DNA from: Actinomycetota bacterium
GTDB lineage: Bacteria; Actinomycetota; Actinomycetes; Actinomycetales; Microbacteriaceae
Direction: 5' to 3'
Length of the DNA: 46,590 bases
NCBI GenBank assembly: GCA_009923455.1
Contig: RFTL01000005.1
Location: forward strand, 1 to 46,590
The notes beneath the pieces are model-generated. The model saw only the letters and a program-made list of their open reading frames with translations, did no database searches and was not told the DNA's origin. Position 1 is the stretch's first letter. Each line of letters opens with the position of its first letter. Below are positions 23,798 through 32,081 of this stretch, piece after piece. Both the position numbers and the translations under genes were made by a program.

Positions 23798-25813
23798 TTG
23801 AATAAGTCAGCGAAGCCGGGACCAGGAAGACCTCGCACTAGGCCGATTGACCCTAGCTGGAAGGGCTTGGCTCAAATCGAGACACGTGTCTTCAGCAGCG
23901 CTCCTGCAGACATTGATATAGATGCACTTAGTGAAAAACTAGATGCGGTTCGAGAAGCACGAAGCACCGAGGATGCCAAAGAATATGCAGCCGCTATAAA
24001 GGATCTGATTACGTTCCACTATGACAGCTTTAAAGCTGGCGAACGATACTCGACTCTAGAGTTTGACATAGCCTTCAAGAATGACGAGCTTCTTGCATCA
24101 GACCCTAGAGCCTTAGCACTTGTTCGAGGCGCTCTGCACAACAAAGAACGCACAGGGTCTGACGCCAGGTCACTGGCTGACGCGGTGGAAGCTGCAAAAT
24201 CTAACTTTAGGACAAATAGGGCAAATGTCAGCGCCCACCTCAATTCTCTCGGGGGGGACTGGACTACTAAGGGAGCAATAGAGCTAGCTGAGGAGCTAGA
24301 GGCGCAGTTTACTCAGGAGTTTGAGAGGCAAGGCGCTCACGCTGGAGAAGCTTCGTTTAGGGCAAAACGAAAAGTAATTCAAACCCTCAACGATATGAGT
24401 ACCGACCCTAAGAAGGCCTTCATACTTCTTACGTCCAAAGACCAAAATGCGTCTATAAAGCTATTCATGGATGGCGTCTCTGCCAAGATGACCCCCGTAA
24501 TTGACCCGTCAGAGCTAGTACTAATTCGAGACGGAATAAACGCGTCTAGGGCATATAGATTTAACAAAGAACCTATAACCGTGAATGTTATGTCCAATCA
24601 AACTGTTGGCGGTGTCCCTAACTCTGTAGCCGACGAACTTGAAGATGGCGACTTAGCATTTACATACTTTGGCGGTAATGGCGTCTACATTTATCCAGAG
24701 AAAGTAAAGAAGCTTTTGAAGGACGGTGTAGATGCTGACTGGTTCTCTACCGAAACCCTCGATGCTAGAGATCTATATAGGCACCTAATTGTTCACGAAA
24801 CTGCCCACTTGCAAATGTATCGACTCTGGGGTAATGACACAAACACCGGAACAAAGGCCTTAGAGCAGGACTTCATGACCTTTAAGGTTAAGAAGGATGG
24901 CACCAGCACTTATGGAAACGAAAGCGTTTCAGAAAGTTTTGCAGAGCAATACGCAAAATACCTCATTACTGGTAACGCTTCGCCAGAGTTCTTAGATCTT
25001 TTGTCGTCTAAGGGCCTCACAAAAGCTCAGTTGAATAAGAAGTGGAGAAGTGCATTCTCTAACCTACCAGACACTTTCTTTAAGTTCATTGATGGAATAT
25101 TCCAGGACGATCAGAATAACGTTACGCCAGAATTTAATGGCCCAGAGGCTAGCGAGTATAATCAAGGTAGAAAATACGGTGCAGCTCGAGTCCACAAACT
25201 AGGTAGAATTTTAGGATTTATTGGAAATAAGCCAGAGGCCGTACCGTCAGTTAAAAAAGACGAAAAAGTAGTTTATAGAGGTCTTAGGGGCGCTAGTGGT
25301 AAAACCTCTAGGCAGCTACATGGCGAGTTCGTGAACAGCGATATGCCATACGTAACTTATGGAATTTACGGCGACGGGGCTTACAGTTCAAAAATAAGAA
25401 GCGAAGCTGACGGATACGCAGACTGGTTCGGGCCAGTCACCATGCGCGTTAAGGATGACGCTAACATCTACATTGATCGCCCAGTCAGTGAATTTGGGTT
25501 TAATGTAGCTCAGAAGAATAAAAACTTTAACTTACGACAACTCCACAAGGATATGTTTAAAGCTGGTGGAATTTTAGAGGATATAGTCTTAAATGAAATT
25601 GATCCAGATGCCACCCCTAGTGAGCTAAGTACCGCAAAGAGGTTGTTAGCGCTAAAGCTAGGAATTACTGGAGATTACGAAAACGATAGAACAATCTTAG
25701 CTGGTATGTTAGGATTCCAAGGCGTGGAAGTTTCTGGCAACCAACAAGCCAGTTATGCTATTATTCTCGATAGGAGCATGATGCAAATAGAAGTTCCAGC
25801 AGGAGGATTTTAG
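23798..25813 (+). CDS. HExxH zinc metallopeptidase-like + ADP-ribosyltransferase-like protein; probably translated as frameshift extension of 20256-23690 (frame open from 23633)
   Basis: LIVHETAHLQMYRLWG...SESFAEQYAKYL; KVVYRGLRG...TYGIYGDGAYSSKIRSEADGYADWFG; listed start is TTG without convincing SD. Confidence 0.65.
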   Translation: MNKSAKPGPGRPRTRPIDPSWKGLAQIETRVFSSAPADIDIDALSEKLDAVREARSTEDAKEYAAAIKDLITFHYDSFKAGERYSTLEFDIAFKNDELLASDPRALALVRGALHNKERTGSDARSLADAVEAAKSNFRTNRANVSAHLNSLGGDWTTKGAIELAEELEAQFTQEFERQGAHAGEASFRAKRKVIQTLNDMSTDPKKAFILLTSKDQNASIKLFMDGVSAKMTPVIDPSELVLIRDGINASRAYRFNKEPITVNVMSNQTVGGVPNSVADELEDGDLAFTYFGGNGVYIYPEKVKKLLKDGVDADWFSTETLDARDLYRHLIVHETAHLQMYRLWGNDTNTGTKALEQDFMTFKVKKDGTSTYGNESVSESFAEQYAKYLITGNASPEFLDLLSSKGLTKAQLNKKWRSAFSNLPDTFFKFIDGIFQDDQNNVTPEFNGPEASEYNQGRKYGAARVHKLGRILGFIGNKPEAVPSVKKDEKVVYRGLRGASGKTSRQLHGEFVNSDMPYVTYGIYGDGAYSSKIRSEADGYADWFGPVTMRVKDDANIYIDRPVSEFGFNVAQKNKNFNLRQLHKDMFKAGGILEDIVLNEIDPDATPSELSTAKRLLALKLGITGDYENDRTILAGMLGFQGVEVSGNQQASYAIILDRSMMQIEVPAGGF

Positions 25814-25821
25814 AGGCGGCT

Positions 25822-26124
25822 ATGGAAATTAAAAACGGTAGAGACAAAGTAGCGTACTACTGCAGCTACTTCAATAACCTCCAAGGTGTAGCGGAAGAAG
25901 AAGATTACTACAGCTCTAATGGCACATCTTATGACCCTGAAGCTGTCAATGACTATGATTCATACCTACAATATAGGTCACTACTTTCTAAAGAAATGAT
26001 TGATATTGTTCGTTCGGGAGAAGACATTGTTGAGTCCAAATTTTCCAATGAACTCAAAGGCCTAATCCAGAGAGTTAGAGATAAAGCTCCAAAAGAGTTT
26101 CTAGAGGAGTTTCCAAATGGATAA
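25822..26124 (+). CDS. small acidic hypothetical protein
   Basis: ORF directly downstream of protease/ART gene. Confidence 0.6.
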   Translation: MEIKNGRDKVAYYCSYFNNLQGVAEEEDYYSSNGTSYDPEAVNDYDSYLQYRSLLSKEMIDIVRSGEDIVESKFSNELKGLIQRVRDKAPKEFLEEFPNG

Positions 26125-26305
26125 GCCAGAGCGCGATTTCAACACTAAAGTTGTATACTACTTAGAAGACTTTTCGGGCAAAAAACCGCCCAAAAAGGTA
26201 GAAGTTGATTTAACTAAACTCCCTGGTGAAGAGCTAGATCAGCTACTCTTCCACGTCCCAGAGGCTACCTCAGAAATCGTTTACCGTGAATTATACGGTG
26301 AATAG
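26117..26305 (+). CDS. small hypothetical protein, 62 aa
   Basis: overlaps upstream ORF by 8 nt. Confidence 0.6.
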   Translation: MDKPERDFNTKVVYYLEDFSGKKPPKKVEVDLTKLPGEELDQLLFHVPEATSEIVYRELYGE

Positions 26306-26382
26306 AATAACAACATAAGAAATCAGTGTAAAATAGACATTAGCCAATCGCTGGTCTATTATTCCCGGTTAGAGAGTTATAA

Positions 26383-26754
26383 ATGGCAAAAAGCAGCATC
26401 ATTGATGTCTGGTTCTACGTGAACCCGGAAACTGAAGCAATTGATCAAGTGATCTGCTGGTTCCCTCTAGGCATGTCCGTTCGTGAAGGCAGCGACTGGG
26501 TTATTTCAAGCAAAGAAGAAGCTCAGACTGACGAAAAAGCTACCACCCACGACGTCTATCAGCTCGACTGGGATACCGATCCTTTGACCATTGACGACGA
26601 CTTCGATTTTGACGACCCTGATAACGAGCACATCGCTATAAAGATGTTTGACAATGGCGAACTTACCTTGGAGAAACTGGAAGAGTACTCCGACAAAATT
26701 CTAAGTCCGGTAAAAGACAATCCGGAATACGCAGATCTAGAGGTCGAGGACTAA
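26383..26754 (+). CDS. acidic hypothetical protein, 123 aa
   Basis: ORF; TGTAAAAT motif at 26327. Confidence 0.65.
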   Translation: MAKSSIIDVWFYVNPETEAIDQVICWFPLGMSVREGSDWVISSKEEAQTDEKATTHDVYQLDWDTDPLTIDDDFDFDDPDNEHIAIKMFDNGELTLEKLEEYSDKILSPVKDNPEYADLEVED

Positions 26755-26755
26755 A

Positions 26756-28849
26756 GTGCTCAATTTTGTTGGGGCAAACGACGAGCTGGCATTCTTTGAG
26801 AAGAATGGCAAGCATGTTGCTGTTTATATTGAAACGAATCTAGTTGCAGATCTGAGCACCTATGACATGCTTAAGGCTCTTGAAACTCTTCCGGATCGCC
26901 CGACAAAGCAGGTATTCTCTAACGCAACAATAGACATTGCAAATGCTGCTTTAACTTCACTAGACCCGGTTGTGGCTTCAGCGGATCGAATGTATACCAT
27001 TCCAGATGGTGTCGTTGCCGAGGCAAAGAAGGCACTGGAATGGCGTAAAGAACATAAGCGTGGTGGCACCCCTGTTGGTCTCAACACTGCTAGAACCCTA
27101 GCAAAAGGTGGGCAAATTGGCATCCGCAAGGTTCGCCACATTGCTAAGTACTTCCCTCGTCACGAAGTTGACAAAAAGGGTAAGGGTTGGAAGCCAGGTG
27201 AAGATAAATTCCCATCTAACGGCCGTATCGCTTGGGCGCTCTGGGGTGGAGACGCAGCATGGCGTTGGTCACGTGCGATTGTTGAGCGAGAGGATAAAAA
27301 AGCTCGAACCGCTAGTGGTTACGCATTCTCAGGGTATGAAGATGACCTAGAGACCTATGGTTACGATGGCTATGATGCAGACATCAACCCATTCAAGCTT
27401 GCACACGAGCTAGACCTTAATGTTGGTCCAGAGTTTATGGCCCGTGTTCTTATGGACGGATCAGGCATTGATCGACTATACAAGATCGAAATCGATGGAA
27501 CTGTTTCAGTGTGGGACGACTGCGGATGGGATGACCTGGGAACAGTCGATGGAGACGTGTACTCGTACGACGAGGCCCTTGATGGCCCCAACAACATAGC
27601 TGCATACGACTACGTAATTATTGACCCATCTTCTGCAGTAATTATTTCTGCATTTTTGCAGGAGCGCCCATTCCAGCCAGTTCTACTAAGCGAAATTGAT
27701 CCTGAAGAGACTGCTCTGATGGCAGAAGGCTTAGTAGAAGAAGACTTCACACTTATCGACCGAGTATTGACTGCTGCTGGTCAGGTAGATGCTCCGAGTA
27801 ATCAGGATGGTAACTACACACCTGAGGAAAGATCTGCCCTGGCTCAGAATCAGGTTAGAGATGCGTCGGGTAAGTTCGCAAAGGCAGGCACCAGTGTTGT
27901 TATTGCTGGAGACTACTCGCGCGGTAAGGGCGAAATTGTCAAGGTTAACTCTAAGGATGGCACTGTAGACGTTCGTCTCTTGAATGGGGAGATGGTTACA
28001 GTTCCTGGAAACCAGACTGAAGCGTTAGATGGATCTCAGGAAGGTCAATACATCTCCGAAGGTACACCTTTCAGGGAGCCTTTGAATCTTTCCGGCATCC
28101 TGGGAGAACCTAGAACCCCTCACGACCAACCTAAGGCTATTCTGCCTGGCACGATGAAGCCGCTATCTAACCGCGAGCTAAAAAATATGATGAACTCTGG
28201 TTGGAACAGCTGGGTAGCTGAGCAGAGGAAGAGCTTCAATAAGTCTGGCGCAACTGTAACTGCAGCAGCTAAAGAGCCTATTCAGACTCCAAAAACTTCA
28301 GATATCAAGCCTAAGTATCTAGCAATTGTATCCCCTGATGATCCTGCAGCAGTAATGGATGTAGTTGCGCTAGTCCCGAAGAGCCCTACTACAACCACGC
28401 CTGTACTGTATGAGCGAAAAGAAGGCAAGTGGGCAAGAAACGACCAAATCCTTGCCGATCTAAAGTCATTTAGCCCTCCTCCAGTAGTGGAATTAGACGA
28501 CCAAGAGGTGCTTAACGACGTACTTAAGCAAACAGATCAAGCTTCTCCAAGCGTACAAGCTTCCGCATATGACTTCTCCATCCTCTGGGAAAAGCGAATT
28601 GAACCAATTCTTGCTGCAGGTGGCCTTGACCGCAACCGGGGTAATGCGGAGAAGTTACGCCGTTACTGGGTGCGTGGCGAAGGTGCCGCTAAAATCCGCT
28701 GGGGCCAGCCTGGCGACTGGAAGCGCTGCGTTAAGTATCTATCAAAGCACCTTGGTCCTCGTGCCAAGGGCTACTGCCAGCTTCGTCACAAGGAAGCCCT
28801 AGGCTACTACACCTCTACACATGCTAAGAAAGAGCGCGCTAATGGCTAA
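26756..28849 (+). CDS. head-associated multidomain protein (GTG start), contains PRHEVDKKGKGW...NGRIAWALWGGD domain and LDRNRGNAEKLRRYW domain
   Basis: shares domain with next gene; between portal and capsid. Confidence 0.7.
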   Translation: MLNFVGANDELAFFEKNGKHVAVYIETNLVADLSTYDMLKALETLPDRPTKQVFSNATIDIANAALTSLDPVVASADRMYTIPDGVVAEAKKALEWRKEHKRGGTPVGLNTARTLAKGGQIGIRKVRHIAKYFPRHEVDKKGKGWKPGEDKFPSNGRIAWALWGGDAAWRWSRAIVEREDKKARTASGYAFSGYEDDLETYGYDGYDADINPFKLAHELDLNVGPEFMARVLMDGSGIDRLYKIEIDGTVSVWDDCGWDDLGTVDGDVYSYDEALDGPNNIAAYDYVIIDPSSAVIISAFLQERPFQPVLLSEIDPEETALMAEGLVEEDFTLIDRVLTAAGQVDAPSNQDGNYTPEERSALAQNQVRDASGKFAKAGTSVVIAGDYSRGKGEIVKVNSKDGTVDVRLLNGEMVTVPGNQTEALDGSQEGQYISEGTPFREPLNLSGILGEPRTPHDQPKAILPGTMKPLSNRELKNMMNSGWNSWVAEQRKSFNKSGATVTAAAKEPIQTPKTSDIKPKYLAIVSPDDPAAVMDVVALVPKSPTTTTPVLYERKEGKWARNDQILADLKSFSPPPVVELDDQEVLNDVLKQTDQASPSVQASAYDFSILWEKRIEPILAAGGLDRNRGNAEKLRRYWVRGEGAAKIRWGQPGDWKRCVKYLSKHLGPRAKGYCQLRHKEALGYYTSTHAKKERANG

Positions 28850-31800
28850 TGAAGAGTTTCTAATGGAAGAAGTGTGGGGTGAGAACATTGGAGCCCCTAC
28901 AGAGGTTACTGATGAGGATATGCTCATGCCAATCGAGGATATCGTCTCAGAATCTGACGACATCTACGACGACGCTTTTGAAGTAGATAGCGAAATCGCT
29001 TATGCCCTAGAGGAACTAGCAGCATGCGACGATGACGAGTTTGCCGCACTAATTGCCGCTGGTGGCCTTGATCGTAACCGCGGAAATGCAGAAAAACTTC
29101 GCCGCTACTGGACTACAGGTAAGGGCGCAGCCAAGATCCGCTGGGGCACTCCTGGAGACTGGACTCGCTGTGTTCGTCAGCTATCAAAGTACATGGGACC
29201 TCGCGCAAAAGGCTACTGCCAGCTTCGCCACAAGGATGCTACTGGTATCTACACTGGAAGCAAGCTAAATCCTGGCAAAAAGAGGGGCAGGATTGCATCT
29301 GCTCCAATGTTTGCATCTGAGCAGGCTTTCAACGAATCCATCATCGAGAAGTCTAGATTAGCTGCCTTGGCTGCTGATGCCAGAGAAAAAGTAGGTCTAA
29401 TGGCTTCTGCTATGCCTAATCGTGTTGGATCTAAGTTCTTTATTCCTATGCTTGTTCCTGAAGAAGTAGAGTCTGGAGACGGTAGAAAGTTTAAGGCTGG
29501 CGCAATTAGCATCAGAGATCTACCGGTTCCACTGCTATGGCAGATTAAGACTGGTTCTGGCCACGACGGTTCTGTTGTAGTTGGCCGCATTGACTACATC
29601 GAGCGTATCGAAGGCGGCATGGGCAATGCTTATGGCGTATTTGACAGCGGACCCTACGGCCGTGAGGCTGAGCGTCTAGTTAAAAACGGCTTCCTGCGTG
29701 GAGTTTCTGTTGATCTCGACCAGTTTGAAGCCAAGGAAGAGAAAAAGCCAAAAGAAGAAATGTCTGAGGGTGATGGCGACTCTATCGGTAAGGATAAGTT
29801 GACCATCAATAAGGCTCGCATTATGGCTGCTACAATTGTAGCTAAGCCTGCATTCCAAGAATGCTCTATCGAACTGTCAAATGAAGGGGACCAGGAGGAA
29901 GCCATGAACTATGAAGATGGCGTCTATGAAGAGTCCATGCAGGACTTTGTCGATCTCGAACCACTAGCGGCTTCTGGCTTCTTGAAGTCTGACATCCCTA
30001 TGACTCCGCCTGCTGACTGGTTTAAAGACCCAGGGCTGACTAAGCCAACACCACTAACCGTGGACGACAATGGTCGCATCTATGGCCACATTGCTGCGTG
30101 GCACGTAAACCACATCGGGTTACCGCGCGCAACCAAGCCACCTCGCTCTCGTAGCAAGTATGCCTATTTCCACACTGGCGTTCTACGCACAGATGCAGGT
30201 ACCGATGTGCCTGTAGGTCAGCTAACTCTTGCTGGTGGCCACGCTCCTCTAAATGCTGACGCTGCTTCTGCTGCTAAGCACTACGATGACACCGCTTCTG
30301 CTGTTGCAGACATCCACGTTGGTGAAGATCAGTATGGCATCTGGTGCGCTGGATCGCTACGTCCAAACCTAGACGAGATGCAGATCCGTGCACTACGCGC
30401 TTCTGCCCCTTCAGGTGACTGGCGTCCAATCAATGGCTCTCTCGAGCTAGTTGCTATCTGCCAGGTAAATGTTCCTGGATTCCCAACTGCCCGTGCAATG
30501 ATTGCATCTGGCAAGGTTTTGGCTCTAGTTGCTGCTGGAGCAAGCTACATGGCTGCTATGAAGTGCTCTGGTGCAGCGTGTTCTTTGAATACAAAGGCCG
30601 AACTGCTCGGTCAGCTTGCTGCTAGTGCTCCAGACCTAAAGAAGCGTGTCAGGGAAGCAAAGAAAGTTCTAAGAGCATCTAACCTTCAGGCTCTAACTGC
30701 TAGTGCAGCAGACATGAGAGAGAAGGCACTAACTGCTGCTGCTGTTGCAGAGCTAGCTAAGATCTCCGAGAAAGAGCGTATGAAGCTAGCTGATGAGGGC
30801 AAGGCGCTACCAGATGGTGCATACCCTATCCGCAACGTTGAGGACCTAAAGAATGCCATTCAGGCATACGGAAGGGCCAAGTCCTCCGAGCGTCGTATGG
30901 TACGCAAGCACATCATCAAGCGTGCTCGCCAACTCAACCAGGCTGACCTAATTCCTCAACACTGGCTACATGCTGACTCTATGGAAGCGGCTGAAAAAGT
31001 TGCAGCAATGCGTGCCGCTGTAACTGCTGCCGCCACTGGTGAATTCAGAGACTATTCGGAAGAAACTCGCGCTAAGTATGCCAAAGAAGGTATTGCTCTT
31101 CCAGATGGATCTTTCCCGATTGAGAATGAGGAAGACCTAAAGCGTGCAATTAAGGCTCACGGTCGTGCAAAAGACATTGAAGCTGCTAAGAAGCACATCA
31201 TCAAACGAGCAAATGCACTTGGCAGAAAAGACATGATTCCAACAGAGTGGTCAGCAGAGACTGCAGCTGCCTATGTTGACGAGGCGGTGGTGGCTGCTAG
31301 CCCAAAAGAAGAAGAGATCTCTGATTCCGAGCTAAAGAAGCTCAGGGATGCTAAGGCAGAAGCTGACAAGCAAACCGAAGAAGAGATCAAAGCAGCTGAA
31401 GAAGTAAAGGCTAACCGAGGAGACCTACCAGAACGCGACGAAGAAGGTCGCATGAAGTATGTTTCTGGCGTGAACCAGCCTCGTGACGCAAAGGGCAAGT
31501 ACCGCAAGGTTCTAGCTCGCCTAAAGCAAGATCTCGGAGTTGCTGGTCTATCTCGCGCACTGCAGAAGGTCGAAGAGGCTGAGAACCTAGACTTTGCTGG
31601 CGACTACGCTGCCTCTGCTGGGGCCAGCTCTGAGCTATTAGACATGATTGACCGACTAGACTCTGGCGCTCTTAATGCTAGAGCACTAGAAAACGTCCGC
31701 ACAACCGCGGCCGAACTAGGCAAGACAATTGCCAACCTTCCACTGCCATTCGGCAAGGAAGCTCAGAAAGTTAGATTTAGCGATCTACCTGCTGGACTCA

Positions 31801-31964
31801 AGGATCTCATTGAAGCAATGATTACTCGAGTCGAGTCAAAGATCGGTAAAAAGGACGCGGATGTTGCTACGCAAGACCTGCGCTCCTATATGGCTGGAGC
31901 AGATGTCTACTCTCAGGGTGAAGTTCAGTCCCAGATGAGTAAGCTCCTCCGACTCCTTACCTAA
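28842..31964 (+). CDS. prohead (capsid maturation) protease in a large polyprotein with duplicated C-terminal domains; start moved to ATG 28842
   Basis: MANEEFLMEE at overlapping ATG; protease-like region VVGRIDYIER...AERLVKNGFLRGVSVDLDQFE...ARIMAATIVAKPAFQECSIEL. Confidence 0.75.
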   Translation: MANEEFLMEEVWGENIGAPTEVTDEDMLMPIEDIVSESDDIYDDAFEVDSEIAYALEELAACDDDEFAALIAAGGLDRNRGNAEKLRRYWTTGKGAAKIRWGTPGDWTRCVRQLSKYMGPRAKGYCQLRHKDATGIYTGSKLNPGKKRGRIASAPMFASEQAFNESIIEKSRLAALAADAREKVGLMASAMPNRVGSKFFIPMLVPEEVESGDGRKFKAGAISIRDLPVPLLWQIKTGSGHDGSVVVGRIDYIERIEGGMGNAYGVFDSGPYGREAERLVKNGFLRGVSVDLDQFEAKEEKKPKEEMSEGDGDSIGKDKLTINKARIMAATIVAKPAFQECSIELSNEGDQEEAMNYEDGVYEESMQDFVDLEPLAASGFLKSDIPMTPPADWFKDPGLTKPTPLTVDDNGRIYGHIAAWHVNHIGLPRATKPPRSRSKYAYFHTGVLRTDAGTDVPVGQLTLAGGHAPLNADAASAAKHYDDTASAVADIHVGEDQYGIWCAGSLRPNLDEMQIRALRASAPSGDWRPINGSLELVAICQVNVPGFPTARAMIASGKVLALVAAGASYMAAMKCSGAACSLNTKAELLGQLAASAPDLKKRVREAKKVLRASNLQALTASAADMREKALTAAAVAELAKISEKERMKLADEGKALPDGAYPIRNVEDLKNAIQAYGRAKSSERRMVRKHIIKRARQLNQADLIPQHWLHADSMEAAEKVAAMRAAVTAAATGEFRDYSEETRAKYAKEGIALPDGSFPIENEEDLKRAIKAHGRAKDIEAAKKHIIKRANALGRKDMIPTEWSAETAAAYVDEAVVAASPKEEEISDSELKKLRDAKAEADKQTEEEIKAAEEVKANRGDLPERDEEGRMKYVSGVNQPRDAKGKYRKVLARLKQDLGVAGLSRALQKVEEAENLDFAGDYAASAGASSELLDMIDRLDSGALNARALENVRTTAAELGKTIANLPLPFGKEAQKVRFSDLPAGLKDLIEAMITRVESKIGKKDADVATQDLRSYMAGADVYSQGEVQSQMSKLLRLLT

Positions 31965-31971
31965 AAAGTAA

Positions 31972-31979
31972 GGTAAAAT
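31972..31979 (+). promoter_or_regulatory. GGTAAAAT -10-like motif upstream of capsid gene
   Basis: octamer identical to those at 11473, 38719 and 43440. Confidence 0.45.
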
Positions 31980-32081
31980 TATCCGTAGGTGGAGCGCCTC
32001 ACGTTTTTATGCGGTGAGTCCCTCAACCTTGACTGTAAATATAGGACAAATTGTCCAATACTAACTGGCCTAGGAGGTACA

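Noticed and set aside
31989-32081. Capsid gene start at 31989 (MERLTFLCGESLNLDCKYRTNCPILTGLGG)
   Set aside because: GTG 32082 has an AGGAGG SD and the upstream stretch contains the hairpin and palindrome; more likely 5' UTR.
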